A stretch of DNA of 57,204 bases. Source: Necropsobacter massiliensis (lineage in GTDB: Bacteria; Pseudomonadota; Gammaproteobacteria; Enterobacterales; Pasteurellaceae). Both the position numbers and the translations under genes were made by a program. This document shows, piece by piece, positions 9,798 to 22,840 of this stretch. The notes beneath the pieces were generated by a model. That model was not told the DNA's origin. It did not search any database and saw only the letters and a program-made list of their open reading frames with translations. The stretch is from contig NZ_LN776192.1 of the NCBI RefSeq assembly GCF_000827595.2, positions 1-57,204 of the forward strand, written 5' to 3'. Position 1 is the stretch's first letter. Every line of letters begins with the position of its first letter.

Positions 9798-9893
9798 TAT
9801 TGGCATGAATTTATTCGCCGTAGCAAAAAGAGGTTTACAGTGGGTAAAAATTTCTGTAGTATTTCGAACCGAAACTTATTCTGAGGATTTTTA

Positions 9894-10676
9894 ATGAAAC
9901 GAAACTTCCAGCAACGCAACTCGCAGCAGCGCCGACATATGATTATGCAGTTGTTGCAGGAACAGGGCGAAGTCAGTGTTGAACGCCTGGTACAGTTGTT
10001 TGAAACCTCTGAAGTGACTATTCGCAAAGATCTGACCGCACTTGAAAATAACGGGTTTCTATTGCGCCGTTACGGTGGCGCGATTTTAATGCCGAACGAA
10101 TTGATTGAAGAACCGCAGGAAGAAGTGCTTTCGAAACGAAAGTTGTCTATTGCCAAAGCGGCGGCGGAACGTATTTGCGATCATAACCGAATTATTGTGG
10201 ATAGCGGCAGCACCACGGCGGCGCTGATTAAGCAACTGAATAAGAAACAGGGATTAGTGGTGATGACCAATTCCTTGTCGGTGGCAACCGAGTTGCGCGC
10301 CTTGGAAAACGAACCGACCTTGTTGATGACTGGTGGCACTTGGGATACTCGCTCCGAGTCTTTTCAGGGCAAGGTGGCAGAACAGGTGCTGCGTTCTTAT
10401 AACTTTGATCAGCTGTTTATCGGCGCGGACGGTATTGATCTGGAAAGAGGCACGACAACGTTCAATGAACTGGTCGGATTAAGTCAGGTGATGGCGGAGG
10501 TGTCACGTGAAGTCATCGTGATGGTGGAATCCCATAAAATCGGCAGAAAAATGCCGAATCTGGAATTAACTTGGCAGCAGATCGACATTTTGATTACAGA
10601 CGATCTGCTGAGCAACGAAAACAAACAGGCGATCGCAATGCACGGCACGGAAGTTATCTGTGTAAGTGCGGTCTGA
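9894..10676 (+). CDS. DeoR/GlpR-family regulator next to glmS (GlmR-like by position)
   Basis: The 260-residue protein has an N-terminal DeoR winged helix (about residues 13-65; [20 protein letters not shown], then [17 protein letters not shown]). The C-terminal DeoRC sugar-phosphate sensor domain has [17 protein letters not shown] and FIGADGID motifs. It ends 34 bp before glmS, and I see no terminator in the gap, so the two are probably co-transcribed. A DeoR-type regulator (GlmR) beside glmS is known in Pseudomonas, which makes control of amino-sugar synthesis a reasonable guess. The actual ligand and targets are not shown by the sequence. Confidence 0.8.
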   Translation: MKRNFQQRNSQQRRHMIMQLLQEQGEVSVERLVQLFETSEVTIRKDLTALENNGFLLRRYGGAILMPNELIEEPQEEVLSKRKLSIAKAAAERICDHNRIIVDSGSTTAALIKQLNKKQGLVVMTNSLSVATELRALENEPTLLMTGGTWDTRSESFQGKVAEQVLRSYNFDQLFIGADGIDLERGTTTFNELVGLSQVMAEVSREVIVMVESHKIGRKMPNLELTWQQIDILITDDLLSNENKQAIAMHGTEVICVSAV

Positions 10677-10710
10677 AATTAAGTATTTTTTGATCAATAA
10701 AGGAAAAGTT

Positions 10711-12543
10711 ATGTGTGGTATTGTCGGTGCGGTGGCACAGCGTGATGTGGCTGAAATTTTAATTAACGGGTTACATCGATTGGAATATCGTGGCTATGAT
10801 TCGGCGGGTGTCGCGGTTGTTAACCAACAACATGAATTGCAACGGGTGCGTTGTTTAGGCAAAGTAAAAGCATTGGACGAGGCGGTTGAGAAAAATTCTT
10901 TAATCGGCGGCACGGGAATTGCACATACTCGCTGGGCGACACACGGCGAGCCGTCGGAAGCCAATGCGCACCCGCATGTATCTGGCACTTTTGCGGTGGT
11001 ACATAACGGTATTATTGAAAATCATGAGGAATTACGCAGTGCATTGGTGGCGCGCGGTTATGAATTTTTATCGCAGACCGATACGGAAGTGATTGCCCAC
11101 TTGGTGAACTGGGAAATGCGGACTGCGGGCAGTTTGTTGGAAGCGGTGCAGAAAGTGGTCGCCCAGCTAAGCGGTGCTTACGGCATGGTGGTGATGAACA
11201 GTGAAGACCCAAGCCGTTTGGTTGCGGCGCGTTCTGGCAGCCCGTTGGTGATCGGTTTCGGTATTGGTGAAAATTTCCTTGCCTCCGATCAGCTGGCGCT
11301 GTTAAGCGTTACCCGTCGTTTTATTTTCTTGGAAGAGGGCGATATTGCAGAAATTACCCGTCGTTCCGTTGAGGTGTATGACGCCGACGGACATAAAGTC
11401 GAACGCGAAGTGCATGAGTCCAATCTGGAAAATGACGCCGCCGAAAAAGGCAAATTCCGTCATTTTATGCAAAAAGAAATTTTTGAACAGCCGACCGCAC
11501 TAATTAATACCATGGAAGGGCGTATCAGCCATGATAATGTGATTGTGGAAAGTATCGGCAACGGCGCAAAAACCATTTTGGAAAATGTGCAGCATGTGCA
11601 AATCGTTGCTTGCGGAACCTCCTATAACTCGGGCATGGTGGCGCGTTATTGGTTTGAAGCGTTAGCTGGCGTGAGTTGTGATGTAGAAATCGCCTCAGAA
11701 TTTCGTTACCGCAACTTCGTCACCCGTCCGAATAGCCTACTGATAACGCTGTCGCAGTCGGGGGAAACGGCGGATACGCTGGCGGCACTGCGTTTGGCCA
11801 AACAAAAAGGCTATATGGCGGCGCTGACGATTTGTAATGTTGCCGGTTCTTCTCTGGTACGCGAATCGGATCTGGCCTTTATGACCCGTGCCGGGGTGGA
11901 AATCGGCGTGGCTTCCACCAAAGCGTTCACTACCCAGTTAGCGGCGATGTTAATGTTAGTGACCGCAATCGGGAAATTAAACGGTCATATTTCCAGCGAG
12001 AAAGAACGTGAAATCGTTAAGGCGCTGCAATCCATACCGGCTGAAATTGAAAAAGCATTGGTCTTCGATCAGGATATTGAAAAGCTGGCGGAAGATTTCG
12101 CTGAGAAAAGCCACGCGCTATTTTTAGGACGCGGCGAATATTATCCGATTGCCATGGAAGCGGCACTGAAGTTAAAAGAAATTTCTTATATTCATGCAGA
12201 AGCCTATGCTGCCGGTGAATTGAAACATGGTCCGTTGGCGTTGATTGATGCGGATATGCCGGTTATCGTGGTGGCGCCGACCAATGAGTTATTGGAAAAA
12301 GTGAAATCCAATATTGAAGAAGTGCGCGCTCGAGGCGGTCAGCTGTATGTATTTGCCGACCGTGAAGCGGGGTTCAGCGAAGCGCCGGGCATGAAAATTA
12401 TCACCATGCCGACAGTAAATGAAATTATCGCGCCAATTTTCTATACCGTGCCGATGCAGTTACTGGCCTACCATGTGGCGTTAATCAAAGGTACCGATGT
12501 GGATCAGCCGCGTAATTTGGCTAAAGCAGTAACGGTAGAATAA
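10711..12543 (+). CDS. glmS: Glutamine-fructose-6-phosphate aminotransferase (isomerizing)
   Basis: The 610-residue protein starts MCGIVGAV; the N-terminal Cys is the glutaminase nucleophile after Met removal, which fixes the start at this ATG (after AAAGGAAAAG) and not at an in-frame codon 45 bp upstream. The class II glutaminase domain covers about 2-230. Two SIS domains follow, with CGTSYNSG and SQSGETADT, and the C-terminus is [13 protein letters not shown]. It makes glucosamine-6-phosphate for peptidoglycan and LPS. No ribozyme-like leader fits the 34-bp gap to the regulator upstream. Confidence 0.97.
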   Translation: MCGIVGAVAQRDVAEILINGLHRLEYRGYDSAGVAVVNQQHELQRVRCLGKVKALDEAVEKNSLIGGTGIAHTRWATHGEPSEANAHPHVSGTFAVVHNGIIENHEELRSALVARGYEFLSQTDTEVIAHLVNWEMRTAGSLLEAVQKVVAQLSGAYGMVVMNSEDPSRLVAARSGSPLVIGFGIGENFLASDQLALLSVTRRFIFLEEGDIAEITRRSVEVYDADGHKVEREVHESNLENDAAEKGKFRHFMQKEIFEQPTALINTMEGRISHDNVIVESIGNGAKTILENVQHVQIVACGTSYNSGMVARYWFEALAGVSCDVEIASEFRYRNFVTRPNSLLITLSQSGETADTLAALRLAKQKGYMAALTICNVAGSSLVRESDLAFMTRAGVEIGVASTKAFTTQLAAMLMLVTAIGKLNGHISSEKEREIVKALQSIPAEIEKALVFDQDIEKLAEDFAEKSHALFLGRGEYYPIAMEAALKLKEISYIHAEAYAAGELKHGPLALIDADMPVIVVAPTNELLEKVKSNIEEVRARGGQLYVFADREAGFSEAPGMKIITMPTVNEIIAPIFYTVPMQLLAYHVALIKGTDVDQPRNLAKAVTVE

Positions 12544-12568
12544 TCCACTGTTATATTCAATGCCGATA

Positions 12569-12599
12569 CAACCCCGTCTAAACCGCGGGGTTGTTTTTT
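12569..12599 (+). terminator. glmS terminator
   Basis: CAACCCCG (12569-12576) pairs with CGGGGTTG (12586-12593), followed by a T-run. Confidence 0.9.
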
Positions 12600-12702
12600 A
12601 TTTGCAAGAAAGGCATAAATCCCCTAAACTACGCCACGGTTTTTTAACCCTCCTTTCAAATTTAACTTTAAACGCTACCTGTGAGTAGCAAAAGGGTTCT
12701 CT

Positions 12703-13926
12703 ATGACAGACAACGTAAATAATTATGGCTGGAAAGCCTTAATCGGTTCTGCCGTCGGCTATGCGATGGACGGCTTTGATCTTCTGATTCTCGGCTTTAT
12801 GCTGACGGCGATTTCCGCCGATTTGGCGCTGTCTCCGGCACAGGCGGGCTCACTGGTGAGCTGGACGCTAATCGGAGCGGTTGCCGGCGGAATTATTTTC
12901 GGCGCATTAAGTGATCGCTACGGACGTGTACGAGTGTTGACTTGGACAATCGTTTTGTTTGCGCTGTTCACTGGGTTATGTGCTTTCGCGCAGGGGTATT
13001 GGGATCTGCTGATTTACCGCACGATCGCCGGTATCGGTTTGGGCGGCGAATTCGGTATCGGCATGGCGCTGGCGGCAGAGGCTTGGCCGGCGCGTCACCG
13101 TGCCAAAGCGGCATCTTATGTTGCGCTCGGCTGGCAGCTGGGCGTGTTGGCGGCTGCCTTGCTCACCCCGCTATTGCTGCCTTATATCGGTTGGCGCGGC
13201 ATGTTTTTACTCGGTATTTTCCCGGCGTTTGTGGCGTGGTTTTTGCGGGCCAGATTGCATGAACCGGCGGTTTTTGTGAAAAAACAGACCGCACTTCGGC
13301 AGGCGGAACATAAGCCGTCGAGACTGGAAGCCTTTAAATTGCTAGTGAAAGATAAAGCCACGACTAAAATCAGTGCGGGGATTGTGGTGCTGACATCGGT
13401 ACAGAATTTTGGTTATTACGGCATTATGATCTGGATGCCGAATTTTCTGTCCAAGCAGCTCGGATTCAGTTTAACCAAATCCGGCATCTGGACAGCAGTA
13501 ACCGTGTGCGGCATGATGGCGGGAATCTGGATTTTCGGGCGTTTGGCGGACAGATTCGGGCGCAAACCGAGTTTTATTTTATTTCAGCTGGGCGCGGTCA
13601 TTAGCATTATGACATATTCGCAGCTCACAGATCCGAGCGCGATGCTCATCGCGGGGGCGTTTCTAGGGATGTTTGTGAACGGAATGATGGGCGGCTACGG
13701 CGCCTTAATGGCGGAAGCCTATCCGACTCAAGCACGGGCAACGGCACAAAATGTGCTGTTTAATTTAGGTCGTGCCGTCGGCGGATTCGGTCCGGTGGTT
13801 GTCGGTGCGATTGTCTCGGCGTATTCTTTTTCTATCGCCATTGCATTTTTAGCACTGATTTATGTGATTGATATGCTCGCAACAATGGTCCTGATTCCAG
13901 AATTAAAAGGCAAAGTATTGGATTAG
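12703..13926 (+). CDS. MFS transporter, aromatic acid/metabolite:H+ symporter type
   Basis: The 407-residue protein shows about twelve hydrophobic segments. It carries the MFS signature loop GALSDRYGRVRV between TM2 and TM3 and a repeat of it, GRLADRFGRKP, in the second half. The N-terminal GYAMDGFDLLILGFML is typical of the AAHS and related sialate/benzoate-type branch (DGFD motif). The substrate cannot be decided. It is a single gene between the glmS terminator and a hairpin at 13929-13979, so context gives no pathway hint. An uptake signal (ACCGCACTT) lies in the central loop near 13290. Confidence 0.85.
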   Translation: MTDNVNNYGWKALIGSAVGYAMDGFDLLILGFMLTAISADLALSPAQAGSLVSWTLIGAVAGGIIFGALSDRYGRVRVLTWTIVLFALFTGLCAFAQGYWDLLIYRTIAGIGLGGEFGIGMALAAEAWPARHRAKAASYVALGWQLGVLAAALLTPLLLPYIGWRGMFLLGIFPAFVAWFLRARLHEPAVFVKKQTALRQAEHKPSRLEAFKLLVKDKATTKISAGIVVLTSVQNFGYYGIMIWMPNFLSKQLGFSLTKSGIWTAVTVCGMMAGIWIFGRLADRFGRKPSFILFQLGAVISIMTYSQLTDPSAMLIAGAFLGMFVNGMMGGYGALMAEAYPTQARATAQNVLFNLGRAVGGFGPVVVGAIVSAYSFSIAIAFLALIYVIDMLATMVLIPELKGKVLD

Positions 13927-13928
13927 CG

Positions 13929-13979
13929 TAAAAATCCCCGCATCAAGGTTTAAGCCGTTTTGCGGGGATGTGGCATGAT
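13929..13979 (-). terminator. Terminator of the amino-acid ABC operon
   Basis: ATCCCCGCA (13934-13942) and TGCGGGGAT (13971-13979) form a 9-bp stem with a 28-nt loop. On the minus strand it is followed by a run of T, fitting termination after the substrate-binding protein gene; it may also stop the convergent MFS transcript. Confidence 0.65.
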
Positions 13980-14024
13980 AAAAGTGCGGTCGTTTTTTAA
14001 TGTGTTTTAGGCATAGTTACAAGG

Positions 14025-14876
14025 TTAGTGATAGTCCACCAATACTTCTTTTTCACTGATTGTATCACCGTAAACCGGCAGTAGGGTTTTGTCATACGCC
14101 TGTTTTAATACCCCGTTTTTGCCCAGTTTTTCGATTTCGGCATTGAGCCATTCCAGCAGTGCGCTGTCGCCTTTTTTCACTGCCGGGGCGATAAAGTCTT
14201 GATCACCGAGGTTTTTAATACCGACGCTAAAGCCCGGATTTTCTTTTGCCCATGCGAACAGCAGCGTGTTGTCGTGTGCCAGTGCATCACCGCGACCGTC
14301 GCGCAGCGCTTCAAAGGTTTCGGTGTTTTGTTCAAATTTGAGCAGTTTGATATTGGGATAATTTTTACTGAAATACGCATCTGCAGTGGTGCCTTTGTTG
14401 ACCAGCAGGGTTTTGCCTTCAAGTTGGGCGAGATCGGTAACGGCACCGTCTTTGGAGACGACCCCTAATGCCACCTGCATGTAAGGTTTAGCAAAATCGA
14501 CCACTTCCTGACGCGCAGGGGTTACGGTAAAGTTGGCAAGAATAATATCCACTTTGTTTGCCTGTAAATATTCTACTCGGTTTGCCGCCTCAACCAGTAC
14601 GTATTCCACTTTGTTTTCATCACCGAGCAAATCCTTGCCGATCGCCTTGGCGATTTCTACATCAAAGCCTTGGCTTTTGCCCGCGCTGTCCACATAGCCG
14701 AAAGGCGGCTTATCGCTGAATACGCCGATCCGTACTTTACCTGCCTGTTGCAACTGTGCAACGCTGGATGCCGATTGGCTGTTTTGAGTGTTTTCTTTAT
14801 CGCCGCAGGCGGTTAAACCCGCTGCAAGCAGTACGGCAGCGAAAAGTGCGGTCAGTTTTTTAGATGTTTTGTTCAT
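14025..14876 (-). CDS. Polar amino-acid ABC transporter substrate-binding lipoprotein
   Basis: The 283-residue protein has a lipoprotein signal with lipobox LTAC (Cys24), then a bacterial SBP family 3 fold ([55 protein letters not shown]). It would capture a polar amino acid in the periplasm. The sequence resembles the Campylobacter-type cysteine/aspartate-glutamate binders, so cysteine or an acidic amino acid is possible but not proven. It is the last gene of the operon and overlaps the ATPase gene by 17 bp. An uptake signal lies in its signal-peptide region near 14843. Confidence 0.88.
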   Translation of the reverse strand: MNKTSKKLTALFAAVLLAAGLTACGDKENTQNSQSASSVAQLQQAGKVRIGVFSDKPPFGYVDSAGKSQGFDVEIAKAIGKDLLGDENKVEYVLVEAANRVEYLQANKVDIILANFTVTPARQEVVDFAKPYMQVALGVVSKDGAVTDLAQLEGKTLLVNKGTTADAYFSKNYPNIKLLKFEQNTETFEALRDGRGDALAHDNTLLFAWAKENPGFSVGIKNLGDQDFIAPAVKKGDSALLEWLNAEIEKLGKNGVLKQAYDKTLLPVYGDTISEKEVLVDYH

Positions 14877-15624
14877 AGTTGGTACCTCTTGGTTCGTAAT
14901 TTAAGATATTGAGAAAGGCTTTTGCCCGATCCGTACCCGGATTGGTGAAAAACAATGCCGGGGATTCCTGTTCGATAATTTGCCCGGCGTCCATAAAGAC
15001 GATGCGATCGGCAACCTGACGGGCAAAAGACATTTCATGCGTGACGATAAGCATGGTCATGCCGTCTTTGGCAAGCCCCAGAATGACATCCAGCACTTCG
15101 CGCACCATTTCCGGATCGAGCGCGGCGGTCACTTCGTCAAACAGCATAATATCCGGATTCATGCATAGCGCACGCACGATGGCGATGCGCTGTTTCTGCC
15201 CGCCGGACAGTTCGCGCGGGTAAGCGTTTTTGCGCTCAAACAGCCCGACCCGTCGTAGCAGTTCATCTGCCTGCGCTTCCGCCTCCGCTCGCTGGCGTTT
15301 TTGTACTTTCAGTGGACCGAGCAGAATGTTGTCGATAACCGACATATGCGCAAACAATTCATAACTCTGAAACACCATGCCGATCCGCTGTCGGGTCTTG
15401 ACCCAAGAAATATCTTTGCCCAGTTCTCCGCTGCCTTGTAAGATCAGCTGACCGCTGCGAATCTCTTCTAAGCCATTGATACAGCGCAGCAACGTGCTTT
15501 TCCCGCAGCCTGACGGACCGAGAATCACGACCACTTCGCCTTTTTGCACCGATAGATTAATGCCTTTCAGTGCGGTAACCTCGCCGTAATTTTTAACCAG
15601 ATTTTTAATTTCTAATAATGCCAT
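14860..15624 (-). CDS. Polar amino-acid ABC transporter ATP-binding protein
   Basis: The 254-residue ATPase shows Walker [11 protein letters not shown]-loop, signature LSGGQKQR, Walker [15 protein letters not shown] and the H-loop VTHEM. In the Walker B/D-loop, [10 protein letters not shown] replaces the common DEPTSALDPE. It powers the importer encoded by the neighbouring genes. It starts 10 bp after the upstream permease gene and its 3' end overlaps the binding-protein gene. Confidence 0.93.
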   Translation of the reverse strand: MALLEIKNLVKNYGEVTALKGINLSVQKGEVVVILGPSGCGKSTLLRCINGLEEIRSGQLILQGSGELGKDISWVKTRQRIGMVFQSYELFAHMSVIDNILLGPLKVQKRQRAEAEAQADELLRRVGLFERKNAYPRELSGGQKQRIAIVRALCMNPDIMLFDEVTAALDPEMVREVLDVILGLAKDGMTMLIVTHEMSFARQVADRIVFMDAGQIIEQESPALFFTNPGTDRAKAFLNILNYEPRGTNYEQNI

Positions 15625-15634
15625 GTTTTAACCT

Positions 15635-16303
15635 TTATTTTTCCCAACGGTTTTCCAGATATTGCGAGAATAACGATAAAGGATAACAAATCATGAAATA
15701 CAGGGCGAAAATTACGCCGTAAATCCATAACGCTGCCGACGGTTCGGTAAACAGCGAGGTTTCAATGATTTGTTGCCCCACTTTGATCACCTCCAACACG
15801 CCGATTAACATTGCCAGCGAACTGGTTTTTACCATTCGGGTGAATAAGTTAATCGCACTTGGCGTAACGCGTTTGAGGCTTTGCGGCAGTAAAATATAGA
15901 TAAATGTCTGTATCGGCGTTAAACCCAGTGCGTAAGCGGATTCCAGTTGATGTTTTTCAATGGACGTCAGCGCACCGCGGACGAGATCGCCCATTTCCGC
16001 GGTACCCCAGAAAATAAATACCGCAATACAGACGGTAACGCCGTTTAAATGCGTGTTAAACCATGTTGCCACGCCGAAATAGGTGATAAATAACAGCACC
16101 AACAGCGGCATAATGCGCACAAATTCCAGATAAAAACGGCACAGCGCTCTGAGCAGGCGCGATTTCAATGTCATCAACACTCCGCAAATCACGCCGAAAA
16201 TGCAGGCGAAGAATACCGATACAAAGGCGATTTCAGCGGTTACCCATAGACCGCCGAGCAAACGCGCCGGGTTATTGCCCTCAAATAAGATATTAAGCCC
16301 CAT
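15635..16303 (-). CDS. Polar amino-acid ABC transporter permease (second)
   Basis: The 222-residue membrane protein is of the HisM/GlnP type, with about five transmembrane helices and the EAA loop around SAYALGLTPIQTFIYILLPQ that docks the ATPase. Its start overlaps the end of the first permease gene by 11 bp. With the other permease it should form a heterodimeric channel. Confidence 0.9.
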   Translation of the reverse strand: MGLNILFEGNNPARLLGGLWVTAEIAFVSVFFACIFGVICGVLMTLKSRLLRALCRFYLEFVRIMPLLVLLFITYFGVATWFNTHLNGVTVCIAVFIFWGTAEMGDLVRGALTSIEKHQLESAYALGLTPIQTFIYILLPQSLKRVTPSAINLFTRMVKTSSLAMLIGVLEVIKVGQQIIETSLFTEPSAALWIYGVIFALYFMICYPLSLFSQYLENRWEK

Positions 16304-16952
16304 ATTTTGCTCTCCGCGTGCGACGTTCCAAATAGCCGATAAAGACTGATACCGGTAGTAAAATAATCAGATAGCTCACCACGAGCAAAAACAATGCTTC
16401 GTTGGTTTTGTAATCCATACCGATAATTTCTTTCGCCATAAACATCAGTTCCGCAATGGCAATTGCACTGACTACCGAAGTTTCTTTGATTAAAAACAGG
16501 CAATTGGCGCCAATTGCCGGGCTGGCGATGGCAAAAGCCTGCGGGAAAATCACATAGCGAAAGGCTTGCAACGGCGTTAAACCGATGCTGAGGGCAGATT
16601 CTACCTGCCCTTTAGAAACGGCTTCCAAACCGCCGCGTACCGATTCCGCCATGTAGCTGCCGCCCAGAAATGCCAGCCCGATCACCGCGCAGGTAAAACC
16701 GTCGAGCTTGATGCCGATTTTCGATAACCCGAAATACAGGAAAAAGACTTGAATCAGTAACGGTGTATTGCGCGATAATTCAATATAAACTTTAATCAGC
16801 GGATTAATATAACGCACTTTATATGTTGTGATCACTGCGCAGATAATACCGATGCTGACGGACAGCAAAATCCCCCAGACGGAAAGTTGTAGCGTAATTA
16901 ATGCGGCGTCGAAAAAACGCGGTAATGCACTCCATACATATTGCCAGTTCAT
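16293..16952 (-). CDS. Polar amino-acid ABC transporter permease (first)
   Basis: The 219-residue membrane protein of the HisQ/HisM family has the EAA loop around SALSIGLTPLQAFRYVIFPQ and the ELSRNTPLLIQ motif typical of polar amino-acid permeases. It is the first gene of a four-gene minus-strand operon (permease, permease, ATPase, binding protein), facing away from the str operon. Confidence 0.9.
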   Translation of the reverse strand: MNWQYVWSALPRFFDAALITLQLSVWGILLSVSIGIICAVITTYKVRYINPLIKVYIELSRNTPLLIQVFFLYFGLSKIGIKLDGFTCAVIGLAFLGGSYMAESVRGGLEAVSKGQVESALSIGLTPLQAFRYVIFPQAFAIASPAIGANCLFLIKETSVVSAIAIAELMFMAKEIIGMDYKTNEALFLLVVSYLIILLPVSVFIGYLERRTRRAKYGA

Positions 16953-17096
16953 TGCGAGGCTCTTTTAATACTGATTTGAAATATTTGAATTATAAGACGC
17001 AAACGATTGCGGCAAAAGAAATAAAAATGAATTGTTTAGATGTTTTGGTTATAAAAATGAAAGTGCGGTCATTTTTCTCTGTGTTTTGTGTAATTC

Positions 17097-17125
17097 TTGA
17101 CATCAGCGGTTTTCAAGATTAAAAT
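17097..17125 (+). promoter_or_regulatory. Sigma70 promoter of the str operon
   Basis: A perfect TTGACA (17097-17102) is followed after 17 bp by TAAAAT (17120-17125), 80 bp before rpsL. An uptake signal lies just upstream at 17060. The near-consensus match suits a highly expressed ribosomal operon. Confidence 0.85.
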
Positions 17126-17190
17126 TCTGCGTCTATCTATCCGTGGATAGATGAGAAAATATACATTCTTTTATGAATAACTATGAATAA

Positions 17191-17580
<390 letters not shown>

Positions 17581-17662
17581 TGGTTCTCCGTTAAGTAAGG
17601 CCAAACGTCAATTAAATTATTAATTAACCATAAACTCCAGTCAGAGTTTTGGATAATCCTGA

Positions 17663-18157
<495 letters not shown>

Positions 18158-18179
18158 TCGGTTAGCAGACCGGCTTTTC

Positions 18180-18212
18180 AGGCTTCATCTCATGATTCGT
18201 GCGATGAAGCCT
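18180..18212 (+). promoter_or_regulatory. Hairpin in the rpsG-fusA gap
   Basis: AGGCTTCATC (18180-18189) and GATGAAGCCT (18203-18212) form a perfect 10-bp stem with a 13-nt loop and no T-run. It could modulate processing or coupling between ribosomal protein and elongation factor expression. Confidence 0.6.
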
Positions 18213-18263
18213 TATCCATATTTAAAATTTTATATTTACTGAATTCCAAAAAAGGAAATATTA

Positions 18264-20366
18264 ATGGCTCGTACAACCCCTATTTCACTTTACCGTAATA
18301 TCGGTATCAGTGCGCATATCGATGCGGGTAAAACAACCACTACTGAGCGTATCCTTTTCTATACCGGCGTAAGTCACAAAATCGGCGAAGTTCACGATGG
18401 TGCAGCGACAATGGACTGGATGGAACAAGAACAAGAGCGCGGTATTACTATTACCTCTGCGGCAACTACGGCGTTCTGGTCGGGTATGTCACAACAGTAT
18501 CCGCAGCACCGCATTAACGTTATCGACACTCCGGGACACGTTGACTTTACCATTGAAGTGGAACGTTCCATGCGTGTGCTTGACGGCGCGGTAATGGTAT
18601 ATTGTGCGGTGGGTGGCGTTCAACCGCAATCCGAAACCGTATGGCGTCAGGCGAACAAATATAAAGTGCCTCGTATCGCGTTTGTTAATAAAATGGACCG
18701 TACCGGCGCAAACTTCCTGCGTGTTGTTGAACAGATCAAAACTCGCTTAGGCGGTAATGCGGTGCCTTTACAGCTACCAATTGGCGCAGAAGAAAACTTC
18801 AAAGGCGTGGTTGACCTGATCAAAATGAAAGCGATCAACTGGAATGAAGCGGATCAGGGTATGACCTTCACCTATGATGACATTCCGGCAGATATGGTTG
18901 AAGCTTGTGAAGAATGGCGTCAAAATCTTGTTGAAGCGGCGGCGGAATCTTCAGAAGAACTCATGGAAAAATACCTCGGCGGTGAAGAGTTAACCGAAGA
19001 AGAAATCAAAGTCGGTTTACGTCAGCGCGTGTTAGCAACAGAAATCATTTTGGTGACCTGTGGTTCGGCATTCAAAAATAAAGGCGTTCAGGCGATGCTT
19101 GATGCAGTAATCGATTACTTGCCTGCACCAACGGATATTGAATCAATCAAAGGAATTAACCCGGATGAGACCGAAGGTGAACGTCATGCCAGCGATGACG
19201 AACCGTTTGCGGCACTGGCATTCAAAATCGCAACAGACCCGTTTGTCGGAAACCTAACTTTCTTCCGTGTTTATTCCGGTGTGGTTGAGTCCGGTGCGAC
19301 TGTGCTGAACTCTGTCAAAGAAAAACGCGAACGTTTTGGTCGTATCGTACAGATGCACGCGAACAAACGTGAAGAAATTAAAGAAGTTCGCGCCGGTGAT
19401 ATTGCTGCCGCCATCGGCTTGAAAGATGTCGGTACCGGTGATACGTTATGTGCGTTAGACGCGCCGATCATTCTTGAACGCATGGAATTCCCAGAACCGG
19501 TTATTTCTGTTGCGGTGGAACCAAAAACTAAAGCCGACCAAGAAAAAATGGGTCTTGCTTTAGGTCGTCTTGCCCAGGAAGACCCTTCATTCCGTGTTCA
19601 TACTGATGAAGAATCCGGTGAAACCATTATTTCCGGTATGGGTGAGTTACACTTGGATATTATCGTTGACCGTATGAAACGTGAATTTAAAGTTGAAGCG
19701 AATATCGGTAAACCGCAGGTATCTTACCGTGAAACGATTCGTACCCGTGTTAACGATGTTGAAGGTAAACATGCAAAACAATCCGGTGGTCGCGGTCAGT
19801 ATGGTCATGTGGTAATCGACTTATATCCGTTGGATCCGGAAGGTCCGGGATACGAGTTTGTTAACGAAATCAAAGGCGGTGTCATTCCGGGCGAATACAT
19901 TCCTGCCGTTGACAAAGGTATTCAGGAACAGCTTAAATCCGGACCGTTGGCCGGTTATCCGGTTGTGGATATTGGTGTTCGTTTACACTTCGGTTCATAC
20001 CATGATGTGGACTCTTCCGAACTGGCATTTAAATTGGCTGCGTCCATTGCATTTAAAGCGGCGTTTAACAAAGCCAATCCGGTATTGCTTGAGCCAATCA
20101 TGAAAGTGGAAGTGGAAACTCCGCCGGAATACGTGGGTGATGTGATCGGTGACTTAAGCCGTCGTCGTGCAATGGTAAACGGTCAGGAAAGCAATGAATT
20201 TGTGACCAAGATCAACGCTGAAGTACCGCTTTCAGAAATGTTCGGTTATGCGACGGATCTGCGTTCGCAAACTCAGGGGCGCGCTTCATATTCAATGGAA
20301 CCGTTGAAATATGCCGAAGCGCCGAAAAACGTGGCAGATGCTATCATCGAAGCACGTAGAAAATAA
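18264..20366 (+). CDS. fusA: Elongation factor G
   Basis: The 700-residue translational GTPase has G1 [16 protein letters not shown]2/G3 RGITITSAA and DTPGHVDFT, and G4 NKMDRTGAN. It also has the EF-G domains III-V ([32 protein letters not shown]). It drives ribosome translocation and recycling. Length and motifs are normal. It follows AAAGGAAATATTA and lies between rpsG and tuf as in other gammaproteobacteria. Confidence 0.98.
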   Translation: MARTTPISLYRNIGISAHIDAGKTTTTERILFYTGVSHKIGEVHDGAATMDWMEQEQERGITITSAATTAFWSGMSQQYPQHRINVIDTPGHVDFTIEVERSMRVLDGAVMVYCAVGGVQPQSETVWRQANKYKVPRIAFVNKMDRTGANFLRVVEQIKTRLGGNAVPLQLPIGAEENFKGVVDLIKMKAINWNEADQGMTFTYDDIPADMVEACEEWRQNLVEAAAESSEELMEKYLGGEELTEEEIKVGLRQRVLATEIILVTCGSAFKNKGVQAMLDAVIDYLPAPTDIESIKGINPDETEGERHASDDEPFAALAFKIATDPFVGNLTFFRVYSGVVESGATVLNSVKEKRERFGRIVQMHANKREEIKEVRAGDIAAAIGLKDVGTGDTLCALDAPIILERMEFPEPVISVAVEPKTKADQEKMGLALGRLAQEDPSFRVHTDEESGETIISGMGELHLDIIVDRMKREFKVEANIGKPQVSYRETIRTRVNDVEGKHAKQSGGRGQYGHVVIDLYPLDPEGPGYEFVNEIKGGVIPGEYIPAVDKGIQEQLKSGPLAGYPVVDIGVRLHFGSYHDVDSSELAFKLAASIAFKAAFNKANPVLLEPIMKVEVETPPEYVGDVIGDLSRRRAMVNGQESNEFVTKINAEVPLSEMFGYATDLRSQTQGRASYSMEPLKYAEAPKNVADAIIEARRK

Positions 20367-21614
<1,248 letters not shown>

Positions 21615-22840
21615 TGTGACAAGCTGTCGTACTTATGGCAGTAACTGATTATATATCAAGTAGTTACTGTTAAGGGTAAGTGGTCTTTGGGCCACTTACT
21701 CTCGACTATTCTGATAGCTCTTGGAGCTTGAAAGGGTAGGCAGACCAAGAAAGGGGCGTTGCTCAAAACTTGGTTCTAAGTTGGGGAAGATAATTTCCAA
21801 CTTTATGCGGTAATAAGGTATGATCTTCACTCTGATGTACTTAATTTCTCTGATTAGGAATTAAGAAGAGTAAGAAAGCAAGATCCGTTATCGAAAGATA
21901 TTACTACCGTTAGTCGCCTATATTATTATGTAGAGTGGCTTGGGTCAGAGCCAAAACGTCATATCGTTCATAAAGACTAGTTATCCAACCTACTATAAAT
22001 AAAGTCCCAAAGGTTTTCAGCATTCTGAGAAAAACCGAACATAAGAAAGTGGAATTTCTTATGATTGAATGTATCCTTTACTACTTATCTTTACTTAGGG
22101 ATGTTCCAAATAGGAAGCACCCATTGTGGTTTGGAAATAATAACCACCCGTGAACGGCTTGCGGTAACAGCACGGTTTTTTCTCGGTCTTAATTTACCTC
22201 AGCTTACATATAAATAATCTTACTTTTCCTTATTAACATATAATAAATAGACTGATCATCTATGTATTATTTGCAACGGGTGGGTTCGATCTATTTGATG
22301 ATAAGTGGCCAATTAACAATGTAATTTTGAAATTAAAATTACAAAGGTAAGTTTTAAAGCAACAGCAAGGGCTTATTTATTATCACTTAGTAAGTATGCG
22401 TAAGCTGTTATTACCATTGTTACAATCAATAATGTTGAAGATATATGCAGTGCAACAATATTGATAAGCGTAACCTGCTATGTAACTAGCAGTAACCTAG
22501 GGATAGTGCATTACTGGCAACGGTAATGTATGGAGCTTCCTGACAATGTACGCCCTGTAAAGGTTATTGAACTCGTGAGGGAACAATAAGAAAACATTAA
22601 ACTACATAATGTTGAGCGGCTAGGTTGAATGAAAAGATAAACGTAAGTGAACCATTGATAAACTTCGTTAGATCTGATGAGCCTACGGTAGTTATTGGCT
22701 CTAACCAAAATGGTATGCAGCAGGTTATTCCTTTTATTTGTGGGAATACGTTACCAAAATGCTGTCGGAGAACAGATGGTATCTTCCTCATTCGTGTGGT
22801 AATAACGGAACTTGGTAAGCCTGTATTTTCGAAAATAAGT

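Noticed and set aside
10666-10710. Earlier in-frame start for glmS
   Set aside because: It would overlap the regulator gene and bury the N-terminal Cys that the glutaminase needs.
10677-10710. glmS-type riboswitch/ribozyme
   Set aside because: The gap is only 34 bp, far too short for that structure.
22625-22840. Longer start for the intron protein, adding 72 residues
   Set aside because: The stretch resembles conserved group II intron RNA, and homology to other intron proteins begins only after the ATG at 22841.
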